DNA of 64,000 nucleotides from BD1-7 clade bacterium (GCA_902705865.1 CACSIO010000012.1:1-64000), one strand, 5' to 3'. Positions 8,325 through 17,236 are shown, counted from the stretch's first letter. Translations and numbers: made by a program. The notes: generated from the sequence alone by a model not told the origin.

Positions 8325-9137
8325 TTCCGGAAAAGTCGCCGATGTTCTTTCCTTATTTTACGTTGTAGATTGCCCCTGATAATTAGGTGTGACAGAGACC
8401 AAGGGTGACTCTTTTGCCTCGCCCGAATCTGCCGGGCATTCCTCAGCACGTTGTTCAGCGTGGCAATAACCGTCAGGTTTGTTTCTTCGCGGATGAAGAC
8501 TACGCCGTGTATCTTGATCGTCTCCATCATTACGCCAAAGAGCATGATGTTTCTGTTCACGCCTTTGTGCTGATGACCAATCATGTGCACCTTTTACTAA
8601 CGCGGTCATCACCAGATGGCGTTAGTCGACTCATGCAGTCGCTTGGCCGGTATTATGTGCGTTACATCAATACCACGTATCAACGTTCCGGCACTCTGTG
8701 GGAAGGGCGTTACAAATTGTCATTGCTTGAGTCTGACCGTTATCTGTTCGCCGTGTACCGCTACATCGAAATGAACCCGGTTCGGGCTTTGATGGTGGAG
8801 AAACCTGATGATTATCGCTGGTCGAGTTATCACCATAATGCTCTAGGTAAGCCGATAGCGTTGGTTACGGAGCACCGTTTGTATCTCGCGTTGGCTAGCG
8901 AGCCTATTCAAAGACAGATAGCCTATCGAGCTATGTTTGATTTGGTATTGGTTGAATCTGATCTTGGATTGATTCGATCTTCTATTAACCGTGGGCTGAT
9001 ACTGGGTGATGAGCGATTTAAACAGCAGATTGAAGCCGCTTTACAGCGGCGGGTGCAGCCCGGTCAGCATGGCGGGGATAGGAAATCAGAGCGTTTCTTA
9101 GAAGAGGTATGAAATCAACAACTCTGACCCCTTGATC
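8325..9137 (+). mobile_element. Y1-transposase (REP-type) element, best-preserved copy
   Basis: The right end (about 9107-9137) reads ATCAACAACTCTGACC then CCTTGATC. Its reverse complement matches the left ends of other copies in the window, such as 10551 and 14168 (GAGTCGTTGATTTTC). The left end of this copy is degenerate but recognisable at about 8332-8352 (AGTCGCCGATGTTCTTTCC). The element contains a single transposase gene. The other, decayed copies share the same left leader and ATG region, so this was once a multiplying element rather than a fixed single-copy RAYT. Confidence 0.65.
8405..9112 (+). CDS. REP-associated tyrosine (Y1/HUH) transposase
   Basis: This 235-residue IS200-like Y1 transposase of the RAYT/TnpA-REP type opens LPRPNLPGIPQHVVQRGNN and has the HUH metal motif H60-V-H62 in MTNHVHLLL. 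The tyrosine-bearing helix is in GRYYVRYINTTYQRSGTLW, and YRYIEMNPVRA and YRWSSYHHNA follow. It nicks single-stranded DNA at hairpin ends. The start is GTG at 8405; in the decayed copies the equivalent start is ATG GCT, so a point change probably altered it here. It ends in GGDRKSERFLEEV, also preserved in the fragment at 16019. It is the only copy with an open frame and may supply transposase in trans. Confidence 0.9.
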   Translation: MTLLPRPNLPGIPQHVVQRGNNRQVCFFADEDYAVYLDRLHHYAKEHDVSVHAFVLMTNHVHLLLTRSSPDGVSRLMQSLGRYYVRYINTTYQRSGTLWEGRYKLSLLESDRYLFAVYRYIEMNPVRALMVEKPDDYRWSSYHHNALGKPIALVTEHRLYLALASEPIQRQIAYRAMFDLVLVESDLGLIRSSINRGLILGDERFKQQIEAALQRRVQPGQHGGDRKSERFLEEV

Positions 9138-9149
9138 CGAGGAGAAAGA

Positions 9150-9845
9150 TCAGGCAAACATTAGTGTTTGGAATTTCTGTTGGTACGCTGAAAGGTGTGC
9201 GCGAAATGCTTTTGACTTTAACAGTCGGCGAATAGAGTCGTTGAATTTTCGCTCGAATTTTTTATTGCTAGACCATCGATGGTTACTTACTCCCGTATCG
9301 ATCCATACAAGTTGTTCGTGATCACTCATGAGGTTGCCTAGATGCAAATCGGAATAGACAATTCTTTCTGTCCTCATCTTTAGCAAGTCGATATAGAACA
9401 GGTCGATGATTCGCTCCAGTTCGTTGGGTTGTAGCGAACGTGATTCAAGCAAATCAGTAATTGAGTGGAAACCTTTCGGGTGTAGGTTTTCCATGATGTA
9501 GTAACCAAGAAAAGTCTTACCGATCAGTGGTAATAAATAAACTGCCGTCTCAAGTATTTTAGGTACTTGGATCCCCAACTTTTTGAGTAAACGATTACCG
9601 GTTATTTCTTTATTGAGTCGGCTGTGGCCCCACAGCGCTTTTCCGCGCTCGTGCCAAGTCCGTGTTTTGATTAGCTTAACAATGAAACGTCCGCTTTTTG
9701 ACACACCGACTTCAGACGGGCCGCCGGTATGAATGACCTTTGCAATGGATCGATCGTCATCCCTGAGCGGCTTGCTAGCGGAGCGGCCAACGAACAATTG
9801 GGGGATAGATTCAGAATAAAGAGATAGTTTTGCGGTAAAATACAT
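9150..9845 (-). CDS. Lipopolysaccharide kinase-like (InaA/WaaP type) protein
   Basis: This protein of about 231 residues has a small kinase-like fold. VKLIKTRTWHERGKALWGHSR gives a possible ATP-lysine region, followed by YYIMENL, the hinge. YSDLHLGNLM resembles the HxDLHxxN catalytic loop, with His replaced by Ser before Asp, and LVWIDTG is the metal-binding Asp segment. Related proteins (InaA, KdkA, WaaP) phosphorylate lipid A core sugars, but the exact substrate cannot be read. ATG 9845 is preferred to the TTG at 9878 because the upstream residues are not typical. It lies alone between transposase-element ends. Confidence 0.65.
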   Translation of the reverse strand: MYFTAKLSLYSESIPQLFVGRSASKPLRDDDRSIAKVIHTGGPSEVGVSKSGRFIVKLIKTRTWHERGKALWGHSRLNKEITGNRLLKKLGIQVPKILETAVYLLPLIGKTFLGYYIMENLHPKGFHSITDLLESRSLQPNELERIIDLFYIDLLKMRTERIVYSDLHLGNLMSDHEQLVWIDTGVSNHRWSSNKKFERKFNDSIRRLLKSKAFRAHLSAYQQKFQTLMFA

Positions 9846-11015
9846 CGTGTTTATTGTGAGCGTGTAATAAAACTGCAATATTATTATGATTCGAAATGTG
9901 AGTCACGACATGGTGGGTTGATTAGAGAAAATAGCGGCTAATTTTTACCCGTCGCGTTTCGCCATACCGTGACAAGATTGGACTCTTTTGTTGTTAAGGT
10001 TTCGTTTTTTCGGGCAGAATTCTACAGAAATGTGTAATGTGAATTCCTGGGGTAACACATAAAAGATGTGTTAGAAATTTTGAGTGGAGTGTGGGCGTCG
10101 ATGTTAATTGTGCTTCGATGAATAAGAGGTTTCAGGGGGCAATCGTTCTGAGTGAGCAAGCTTATCGAGTGGCATTTATTGCATAGTTTTGCCTTACGGT
10201 ATTGCCAAAAAGGCGATAGCTTTTCAGGTTTTTCACCAGAATGGAACTAGAGTCGTAAGAGCAATGAGTTGATAGTGCGTTGGTGTGGTTTACCATCGAG
10301 GTTCGAGGTTAGTGATTATAACCTTGTGATATTACTTTCGTTGTGATGTCCGCTGACCAGAAATAATTCAGCGATACGTAGATCCCGACATCCACAACTT
10401 TGACCCCTTGATTGGCTGCTTTTTGCGTAGCGTTTGGATGTGGAATTGAGGTGATAGAAAAAGCTGCATGGCAAAGGCTACTCGGTAGCGAATAGCCCTT
10501 ATTCTAAATCATTTTAGCGCCGCTAGAGGGGCTTAACTTAGTGCCATTCGGGTCAGAGTCGTTGATTTTCTTTCTTTCCTTGCTTGTTGCTTTAGAGTAA
10601 CCCCAGATAATCAGTCGTAACTGAAACCAAAGATGGCTCACTTACCTCGTCCGAATCTCTCGGGTATTCCTCAACACGTTGTTCAACGCCCCGAATTCAT
10701 ATAGTAACCGTCAGGCATGTTTGTTCGTGATTAAGGTTGATCAAGGGAGCAGAATACACTCCCCACACTATCAATCCCTTGATTCACCCTACTGTATATC
10801 CGCATGTCTATTTACACGAACTGACTTGACCCTTTATTCTGCTCAAAGCAGAACAACAATCGGGAACTCCCAACAACTCTTGCCGTCAATAACCTCTGCC
10901 GCGACGTTTGCCTCATCAAAATCCAACAACTATCCAGCCGGCCATCTATCATGCACGTTGTATGTCATCGGCAGGACAGTTCGATTAATGCTAAAAACAC
11001 AGGGTGTTACCCTTC
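9846..11015. other. Intergenic region rich in transposase-element debris
   Basis: No credible gene was seen in about 1.17 kb. It holds a perfect 8-bp inverted repeat (TAACACAT/ATGTGTTA, 10053-10073), a right-end-like sequence near 10393-10417 (ACAACTTTGACCCCTTGAT) and a left-end plus 5' transposase fragment at about 10551-10735. The small ORF at 10679 begins in this fragment and has no coding signature. Confidence 0.6.
10551..10735 (+). pseudogene. Y1 transposase element fragment (left end and 5' part)
   Basis: GTCAGAGTCGTTGATTTTC (10552-10570) is the element left end. An ATG at 10633 opens the recognisable LPRPNLSGIPQHVVQR, after which the frame is broken by foreign sequence with a stop near 10700. 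The residual TAACCGTCAGGCATGTTTGTTC matches the intact copy. The remainder is lost. Confidence 0.75.
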
Positions 11016-12518
11016 ATGGAATACTGTTTTAAAAATCTGCTGCAGATCACGCTATTAGTACTTGGCTCTACAGTGTGTCTGGCCGAGCCATCAGCACTCA
11101 CCGTACAACAGCTGAAAACATACCTGCCGCAGGGCAGCACGTTGGCGATTCGTGTTACCGATGCCGACGGTAAAATACGTTTGCAGCAAAACAGCGACAA
11201 ATTGCTCGCCCCCGCAAGCTTGATGAAGCTCATCACCGCCGTGGCCAGCTACTACCAACTTGGCCCTTCGTTTCGATTTGATACCAACCTCTATAAAGAC
11301 GCTAATAGCGCTGATCTTATCATGACATTCAGTGGCGACCCGCTGTTTGACAGCGCAGCACTGGATCAACTGCTGAAACAGGCAAAAAAGCAGGGGCTGA
11401 CCAATATTGATGGCGATCTGCTGCTGGATGGCTCGATTTTTCGTGGCCATGCTCGCGCCAATGGGCAAAACTGGGCAGATATGACCCACTGCTTTGCGGC
11501 ACCCGCTACTGCAATAGCAATGGCGCATAATTGTTTGCAAGCCACATTGCCCTTGTTAGAAGGCCCGGTGGGCGCCAAATTACCCGCGTCGCTCGAAGGC
11601 ATCATTCACATCGACGGTGCCTTAACCCCAGTAACCGCACAACAACAAACCGAGCAGTTCTGCGAACCAAATATCAACAAGGAGTCAGCAACCCGTTATC
11701 GCTTGAGCGGTTGTATCGATCGCGCGCTTTTACCGCTGAAACTTGAGTTGGCTGCCCCAGATTCCCTCGCGTACGTTAAAGCGCTACTGCAGGGCGCATT
11801 AGCCAGGCACGGCATAAAACTCAGTGGTGATATACGTGTTGGTCAACTACCTGAGCAATATCAACTCATCGCAAAATACCGCTCTCGGCCATTAGAATAT
11901 TATCTACAACAGATGCTGCAGAAGTCTGACAATACGATAGCCGATGTACTGCTGAAAACGATGGGCGCCCGCTATTACCAGCAGCCTGGCAATTACAAGA
12001 ATGGCGTCTCAGCACTGCGTGAGATCATCAAAACATCAACTAAAATCGATTTGAATAACAGTAACATCGTAGACGGTTCAGGGCTTTCGCGATTGAATCT
12101 GAACGACGTAAAAACCTTCGACCGCTTGCTGCAACACATTCAACACATGCGAGACAGCACCATCCGCGATGCGCTGCCCATCGCAGGAAAAAACGGTACG
12201 CTTCAGTACCGCTATGGTATGGAAAACCCGCCATTGAAAAATAACGTTCGCGCTAAAACCGGTACACTCAGCGGCGTATCTAACATGGCAGGATTTATTC
12301 AAACTCAAGCGGGCGATATCTTGAATGTGACTGTGTTTATTAATGGATTCCACGTCTCACCCACCGTCAAAAACGGGCCTGAAGACGACGTTAAAAACGC
12401 CGATGAATCCGGTACCAAAGCCGCCCCCCCCACGGACAAACAACTGAGCGAAATCAGAAACTCAATGATCAACCGGTTTTACCGCACATTATTCACTGCG
12501 CTATATGAGGGTAGATAA
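11016..12518 (+). CDS. dacB: D-Ala-D-Ala carboxypeptidase/endopeptidase (PBP4)
   Basis: This 500-residue peptidase S13 protein has a Sec signal (LLQITLLVLGSTVCLA), the active-site S68-LMK motif in LLAPASLMKL, a later SDN motif in QKSDNTIADVLLK and the KTG box in RAKTGTLSGVSN. PBP4 trims or cleaves peptidoglycan cross-links in the periplasm. The length fits the family, and the large domain between SxxK and SxN is present. ATG 11016 is preferred; GTG 11004 is an in-frame alternative. The gene stands alone, with a transposase fragment starting just after its stop. Confidence 0.9.
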   Translation: MEYCFKNLLQITLLVLGSTVCLAEPSALTVQQLKTYLPQGSTLAIRVTDADGKIRLQQNSDKLLAPASLMKLITAVASYYQLGPSFRFDTNLYKDANSADLIMTFSGDPLFDSAALDQLLKQAKKQGLTNIDGDLLLDGSIFRGHARANGQNWADMTHCFAAPATAIAMAHNCLQATLPLLEGPVGAKLPASLEGIIHIDGALTPVTAQQQTEQFCEPNINKESATRYRLSGCIDRALLPLKLELAAPDSLAYVKALLQGALARHGIKLSGDIRVGQLPEQYQLIAKYRSRPLEYYLQQMLQKSDNTIADVLLKTMGARYYQQPGNYKNGVSALREIIKTSTKIDLNNSNIVDGSGLSRLNLNDVKTFDRLLQHIQHMRDSTIRDALPIAGKNGTLQYRYGMENPPLKNNVRAKTGTLSGVSNMAGFIQTQAGDILNVTVFINGFHVSPTVKNGPEDDVKNADESGTKAAPPTDKQLSEIRNSMINRFYRTLFTALYEGR

Positions 12519-12525
12519 CTCAAAT

Positions 12526-12706
12526 CGACAGCGTCACTTGGCAGGTATTATCTGCCTTCTTATTAATACATGGCATCCATACCACGTATCAGCGTTCAGG
12601 CACTCTGTGGTAGGGGCGTTACAAATCGTCGTTGGTGGAGTCTGTCTGTTATTTGTTGATGGCTTACCGTTACATCGAAATGAACCCCGTTCGAGCGTCG
12701 CTGGTA
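12526..12706 (+). pseudogene. Y1 transposase fragment (central part)
   Basis: The sequence parallels the intact transposase gene from the catalytic-tyrosine region (CACTTGGCAGGTATTAT versus CGCTTGGCCGGTATTAT) to YRYIEMNPVRA (TACATCGAAATGAACCC is conserved). Indels and stops destroy the frame. It begins 8 bp after the dacB stop, so it may have entered at the dacB 3' end. Confidence 0.8.
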
Positions 12707-12770
12707 TTTTTATCATGCATAATGCATTGGGTAATATGAACCACTATTTATTCATTTAATTTTATTACAA

Positions 12771-13562
12771 ATGAAAAATTGGAAGAGAAAGCCTGAATCA
12801 ATAGAATTAGAGCCCTATGTTGAAAACATCTAGGCATTACAGGTAACGAACCCTGCACAACGGGCGGCATTGTTATTGCCAAATGTATCAGCCAATTTGA
12901 TACTTTCCCCAAACAATGACACGCATTGCTATCTGAAAAATGGTTCGCTGATAGAAATACAAGGTAGTCATTGGCTTTCGCCTTACACGGAAGAGTTATC
13001 TGTTTTAGATCAGCACCCCCGTCAGATCTTAGGTGTAAAGTTTCATCCCGGTGGCCCTTATGGCTTAGGGTTGCTTGATGAAATTCCTGAACCACATAAC
13101 ATCATTCAGAAAGGTTCCTCTACGTTTGATTGGCCTGAAAAGAACGTTATAAGCGAGTCGGAAAAGGCATTTGAAATTATTGAATGAAAGCTATCGTTAC
13201 TTTGTCAGAAGAAAACCGACCGTGCATGGAAAAATGTACAAAACGCACTGAGTTATATCCATTCAGGAAAAAACCTTGATGACCTTTCTTTGTCAAGACG
13301 AACCCTGGAGCGACATTTTGCCTTAGTTACAGGATTAACCAAAAAGCAGTACGAACAAATGATAAGAATGGATAAGCTCATCTTAGCAATCTATCAAGAA
13401 CATCCTGATAAGATAGATTGGAGCAGCTTTGCTAGTCGATTTGGGTTTAGCGATCAATCTCATATGATACGGCAACTGAAGAAGGCAATTGGAACAACGC
13501 CTAAAGGGTATCTACTTAAACGTCATCTGCTAATTGATCTTTTTGCTGATTTTGAAGGTTAA
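12771..13562 (+). pseudogene. AraC-family regulator with two in-frame stops
   Basis: One frame runs from ATG 12771 to 13562 with only two interruptions, TAG at 12831 and TGA at 13185. The middle part (VTNPAQRAALLPNVSANLIL, GVKFHPGGPYGL) matches the N-terminal sensor-like domain of AraC regulators. The end (LDDLSLSRRTLERHF, WSSFASRFGFSDQSHMIRQLKKAIGTTPKGYL) is a full double helix-turn-helix. With stops read through it would be about 263 residues. Point nonsense mutations without frame loss suggest recent decay. The residual DNA-binding part (from 13290) might still be made but lacks a clear ribosome site. Confidence 0.8.
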
Positions 13563-13641
13563 AATTGTCGCATTTATTCAATAACCTTTCTTGTGCCTCT
13601 ATTAAGCTGCGCGTCATTATTTTTATTGAGAGGCAATTAAT

Positions 13642-14142
13642 ATGGAAATCAGGAAATCAGGAAATCAGGAAATCAGGAAATCAGGAAATCAGGAAATCAG
13701 GAAATCGGAAACTCAAGACTTAGAACAGCTCAAAGCACTATCCAGAAAGACAATCAGTATTTGCTACCCATGCTTTATGGGCGATGAAGTGGTATCAGGC
13801 TATATCAATAGTGGTGCAAGTGATGAAGAAATAGAAAAGCACAGTGAAAACACATATGTGGCTATCAACGCTGATGTCATCTTGGGATATGTCGTGGTTA
13901 TTGATAACCTTGTGCATATCATGATGGTTGATCCATCGCAGCAACGTATAGGGATAGGTTGTCAACTTCTCGAATTTGCTGAAAATGACATTAGGAAAAA
14001 TGGTTTTACCCCTACACTGGAAACTTTCGAGAACAACACGCAAGCTGTAAATTTCTATTTAAAAAATGGCTGGACAATCACTCAAAAGAAAAAGGATTCA
14101 GACTTTGATTTTGTTCGGGTGTATTTTAACAAAGAAAGCTGA
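13642..14142 (+). CDS. GNAT acetyltransferase with expanded N-terminus
   Basis: This 166-residue protein has a GNAT core: VAINADVILGYVVVID, then HIMMVDPSQQRIGIGCQLLEFAE (motif A, acetyl-CoA pyrophosphate loop QRIGIG) and NTQAVNFYLKNGWTI (motif B). The substrate is unknown. The N-terminus consists of repeated EIRKSGNQ-type residues encoded by seven AAATCAGG units. Without the expansion the start would read M-E-I-R-K-S-E-T-Q-D, as in ordinary members. Net gain is 16 codons, and frame is kept only at particular copy numbers. The ATG at 13642 follows GAGAGGCAATTAAT, a good ribosome site. Confidence 0.85.
   Translation: MEIRKSGNQEIRKSGNQEIRKSETQDLEQLKALSRKTISICYPCFMGDEVVSGYINSGASDEEIEKHSENTYVAINADVILGYVVVIDNLVHIMMVDPSQQRIGIGCQLLEFAENDIRKNGFTPTLETFENNTQAVNFYLKNGWTITQKKKDSDFDFVRVYFNKES
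13646..13701 (+). repeat. Octanucleotide tandem repeat (AAATCAGG)x7 in coding sequence
   Basis: Seven perfect 8-bp units start one base after the GNAT start codon, followed by a partial AAATCGG. Because 8 is not a multiple of 3, gain or loss of a unit switches the gene out of frame. The position immediately after the ATG is typical of contingency loci. Confidence 0.92.
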
Positions 14143-14165
14143 TTATAGTGCTTCGGATCAACGGG

Positions 14166-14608
14166 GTAGAGTCGTTGATTTTCATCCTACGACTTTCGCG
14201 GTAAAGTAACTCCACTTAACAGTTGTAAAGAGCCCAAGGATGGCTCGTTTACCTCGCCCGAATCTTCCGGGCATACCTTAACCCGCTGTTCAGCATGGCA
14301 ATCATCGTCAGCCTGTTTCTTCGCGGATGAAAACTATGCCGTGTATCTCGATCGGCTACATCATTATGCTGAGGAATGTGATGTGGCTATTCACACCTTT
14401 GTACTGATGACCAATCATGTGCATCTTTTACTAACGCCGCGATCATCAGATAGGGTTAGTAGACTCATGCGGTCGCTTGGCCCGAATTATGTGCCTCTCT
14501 TTAATACATAGCATTAATACCACGTATCAGCGTTTTGTCACTCTGTGACAGTGGCGTTAAAAATTGTCGTTGGTCGAGTCTGACTGTTGTCTCTGACCCG
14601 TTAATCGG
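14166..14608 (+). pseudogene. Y1 transposase element, decayed copy
   Basis: The left end GAGTCGTTGATTTTC (about 14169-14183) is followed by the conserved leader and ATG 14240 (MARLPRPNLPG). The sequence follows the intact gene through the HUH region (ACCAATCATGTGCATCTTTTACT, in pieces) to the Tyr region. Frameshifts and stops are frequent. A right-end-like CTCTGACCCGTTAATC closes it near 14608. An internal section is missing, so it is shorter than the intact copy. Confidence 0.85.
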
Positions 14609-14741
14609 ACTAATTTACAGATTGAATTTGGCCAATATCCACGTTTTATTCTCGGAATCGTAACCGTCAAAACACGCTGACATTTTTTAGACATCCCCTT
14701 TGATACGCTGCCCTCATCAATAAAAAAGATGAGGATCAGTC

Positions 14742-15293
14742 ATGGCAATAAACCGTTTTGTTATACCTGCATGCTTCGCACTGTTTTGCGGCCCCGGCGG
14801 CGTATCGCTATCGCAGGCGGAAGAAAAACATCATGCGAACCATGACTTTCAATTTAATGTGAATACCGAATATCTCGCCCAGGGAGACTTTAGTGTTTTG
14901 CACAGTGGGCTTGCCGGTGTTGAGTTTCAATACAACTTTCTGCACGCCAATGATTGGCACCTGTTTGTCAAAGGCGGTTATCAATACGGCTTTGGTAGCG
15001 ACACTGTCGGCCTTGATATTTTCACCGCAGATTTCGGCGCCCAGTATGATCTCGTGTCTTTTTGGTGCATGGATCTGCTCGCCGAAGCGTCCGTTGGCGC
15101 AGCCTATTCAATTGAAAGTTTTGAAAATCGTTTCATCAACGGCACGGTAGAACACTCCTTCAGCGAACTCGATCCGAGAGGCAGTGCCGGCCTAGGCATC
15201 GGTTTTGCCGAACGCTTTCAAACCAAATTCATCGCTACACAGACGGGTTCTAAAGCCACGTCCGTGGGCTTGAGTTTTTCCGTCTCGTTTTAA
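14742..15293 (+). CDS. Outer-membrane beta-barrel protein
   Basis: This 183-residue protein has a Sec signal (FVIPACFALFCGPGGVSLSQA, cleaved near A26). Its alternating aromatic/polar strands (FNVNTEYLAQG, LHSGLAGVEFQYNFL, FVKGGYQYGFG) end in VGLSFSVSF, a C-terminal aromatic typical of BAM substrates. The size suggests an eight-strand OmpW/opacity-like barrel. AGGATCAGTC precedes the ATG. It is 16 bp upstream of the broken peroxidase gene and may have shared its transcript. No ligand can be inferred. Confidence 0.7.
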   Translation: MAINRFVIPACFALFCGPGGVSLSQAEEKHHANHDFQFNVNTEYLAQGDFSVLHSGLAGVEFQYNFLHANDWHLFVKGGYQYGFGSDTVGLDIFTADFGAQYDLVSFWCMDLLAEASVGAAYSIESFENRFINGTVEHSFSELDPRGSAGLGIGFAERFQTKFIATQTGSKATSVGLSFSVSF

Positions 15294-15309
15294 ACCTAAG
15301 TGAAGGGGC

Positions 15310-15965
15310 ATGACAATGCGATATACACCTTATCTATTATTATGTTGCGCGATTTTGACAGGTTGCGGTGGAGATTCCGGCTACGACAACGTAGAAAACC
15401 TGATTGGCAGTTTGCCGGAAGACGTAGAGCACCCCGCTGACAATCCTTCAACGCCCGAAAAAGTCGAGTTGGGTCGAATGCTGTTTTGGGATCCGGCTTT
15501 GTCTAGCAATCAGGATGTTGCCTGTGTTACCTGTCACCACCCGGTCAATGGGTATGCAGAGAATATCGACTTAAGCCTGGGTGTGGGTGGTTAGGGATTA
15601 TCAGAATCGAGAACAGCGGGCGAACTCGTGAAACGCAATGCGCCAACGATATTGAATACTGCATTTAATGGGATTGGTGCTGATCTTGAGTACGATCCTT
15701 CGAATACCGTCATGTTCTGGGACAGTCGTTCGCACTCACTGGAAGATCAGGCACGCGGCCCGATACTGTCTCAGGAAGAAATGCGGGGTGAAAACTATGC
15801 CGAGGATGAAATCTTCGATGTGATTGCTACAAGGCTTTCAGAAATACCGGAATACGTGACGATGTTTGACGCCGCTTTTGGTGACGAAACGATCGATGAG
15901 ACACGTATACTGCAAGCGCTAGGTGCCTTCACCCTTCACCCTTCACCCTTCACCCTTCACCCTTC
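15310..15965 (+). pseudogene. MauG/CcpA-type di-haem cytochrome c peroxidase, broken
   Basis: ATG 15310 starts a lipoprotein-like signal (LLLCCAILTGC). The protein continues ELGRMLFWDPALSSNQDVAC and CVTCHHP, a CxxCH haem site in the expected N-terminal place. TAG at 15592-15594 interrupts SLGVGG-GLSESRTAGEL with the frame unchanged. The frame then runs RNAPTILNTAFN, MFWDSRSHSLEDQARGPI and ILQALGAF, all MauG/CcpA hallmarks. At ALGAF the gene runs into CCTTCAC repeats and then transposon-end sequence, so the second haem domain is lost. It would have been a periplasmic peroxidase or MauG-like enzyme. Confidence 0.85.
15926..15965 (+). repeat. Heptanucleotide tandem repeat (CCTTCAC)x5
   Basis: Five full CCTTCAC copies plus a partial CCTTC lie exactly where the MauG-like gene loses homology (after ALGAF). 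The first unit appears to derive from gene sequence. The array separates the gene remnant from a transposon right end. Confidence 0.9.
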
Positions 15966-15987
15966 GCAGTGCAGTAAGCCAGGAACG

Positions 15988-16112
15988 GTATCAACGACTT
16001 GAACTGACCCCTTGAACTGAAGCGGCGGGTGTAGCCAGTTAAGCATGGTGGGGATGGGAAGTCTGAGCGATTTTTGGAAGAGATTTGAAATCGAAAAATC
16101 TGAAACCTCGGG
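15988..16112 (+). pseudogene. Y1 transposase element, 3' fragments
   Basis: GTATCAACGACTTGAAC then TGACCCCTTGA (about 15988-16012) resembles the element right end. It is followed by GAAGCGGCGGGTGTAGCC...GGAAGTCTGAGCGATTTTTGG (from about 16018), matching the last 25 codons of the intact gene (LQRRVQPGQHGGDRKSERF). A second degenerate right end follows. This implies nested or tandem element debris. Confidence 0.7.
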
Positions 16113-16204
16113 CGCGGTTGTAGTGTTGTTTGTTTCCTTGACTTTTGTGCTATCGAATAGGAAATTGGCTTCGTAGATTTTCGAAACTCTGTGAGGGAAC
16201 ACTA

Positions 16205-16684
16205 ATGAGTACATCTATCCATCTAAAAGCATTCGAGCCTAATGAGCTTATATTAAGTGACGAGGAATCAATTGTCGTTCTGAAATTCGTCTTCGACGAA
16301 GTCGATCACTTCGTAATCGACTCGTTGAATATTACGGATCTTGTTCGGTCATTCGCTCAGGGGCTATTAGTTGAACTAATTGATGAATCATATGCTGTCG
16401 GGTTTGTTGAAGCGCTATTTCGAACGACGGCTAACCCAACTGCAGGCGTTGTAAAAGTCATGAAGGGTTTTGGCAAAAAAGCGTTAAAACACTGGTTTGA
16501 ACATGCCACGCACGTTGATCTTCAGGATGTAAAAGTTTACGACTTTTTGAAAAATAGGCTTGCGCTGAGTTTCAGATCCGACCTACGAACGATGGTAGCA
16601 AAAAATGGCGGTCAAGGCAGGTTTATCGCCAATGTTGCGATAGTGGGTAAACCTGAGGAACACGCCCTTGTTTGGGGAGGATAG
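16205..16684 (+). CDS. Hypothetical protein, 159 aa
   Basis: ATG 16205 has GAGGGA seven bases upstream, which decides the start over an in-frame alternative at 16145. The protein is soluble, with no signal peptide or membrane segment and no motif I recognise. It has a balanced alpha/beta composition and a conserved-looking basic stretch, KVMKGFGKKALKHWFEHATH. It ends one base before the ATG of the ankyrin-repeat gene, so the two are a tight operon, perhaps an effector/antidote or enzyme/adaptor pair. No function is claimed. Confidence 0.65.
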   Translation: MSTSIHLKAFEPNELILSDEESIVVLKFVFDEVDHFVIDSLNITDLVRSFAQGLLVELIDESYAVGFVEALFRTTANPTAGVVKVMKGFGKKALKHWFEHATHVDLQDVKVYDFLKNRLALSFRSDLRTMVAKNGGQGRFIANVAIVGKPEEHALVWGG

Positions 16685-16685
16685 A

Positions 16686-17210
16686 ATGACAAAGATCACT
16701 CGATATTCATTCGGCGTTATGTCTATAGTGTTAGTTATCTTCAGTTCAGTCGTGGTTTATGATTTGAATAGGATGAATACTGAAGATCTTCTTCAATGCA
16801 GTTTAGGCAAAGGCGGTTTTTTTCAGCCATCGAATTTATGTGAAAGTTATCTCTTGCACTATCGGCTAGGCCCTTCTGCCATCAAAGAAATGACTGAAGG
16901 CGGTGGATTGGATTTTATTCTAAACCTCGGTGGGGCAGATGCTTACACCTTGGCTCAGATATTCATCGATAATGGGCTGGATGTAAATGCAACCAATAAA
17001 TACAGCAGTGATGGTTTTACGGCACTTCATTCTGCTGTTTTATACAATGATCTCCTGCGCGTTGAATTTCTCGTTAGTAACGGCGCTGACATTAACAATT
17101 CGAGTAATGTACATAATGTTACGCCTCTTGAGCTCTCGAAAAGCCTTCAAGGTCAATCAAGTGATATTTCTTATGAAGAAATCACCCTATTTCTGTCGAG
17201 GCAACGGTAG
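16686..17210 (+). CDS. Membrane-anchored ankyrin-repeat protein
   Basis: ATG 16686 follows GGGGAGGATAGA. Residues about 8-28 (FGVMSIVLVIFSSVVVYDL) form an N-terminal membrane anchor or signal, so the rest is probably periplasmic. About two ankyrin repeats are visible: LAQIFIDNGLDVNATN followed by DGFTALHSAVLYNDLLRVEFLVSNGADIN, then a partial VTPLELSKS. The repeats imply protein binding. It follows the 159-residue protein gene by one base. Confidence 0.75.
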   Translation: MTKITRYSFGVMSIVLVIFSSVVVYDLNRMNTEDLLQCSLGKGGFFQPSNLCESYLLHYRLGPSAIKEMTEGGGLDFILNLGGADAYTLAQIFIDNGLDVNATNKYSSDGFTALHSAVLYNDLLRVEFLVSNGADINNSSNVHNVTPLELSKSLQGQSSDISYEEITLFLSRQR

Positions 17211-17236
17211 CTAGATGTTCGCGATCTTTGATGATC

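Noticed and set aside
8222-8612. Minus-strand ORFs over the transposase 5' end
   Set aside because: Antisense to the HUH transposase and its leader, no independent coding evidence.
10679-11032. 117-residue ORF before dacB
   Set aside because: Starts inside a transposase fragment and has no recognisable domain.
11091-12353. Minus-strand ORFs over dacB
   Set aside because: They are antisense shadows of a strongly supported PBP4 gene, with no ribosome sites or family motifs.
12505-12759. 84-residue ORF after dacB
   Set aside because: Covers the central transposase fragment in a wrong frame.
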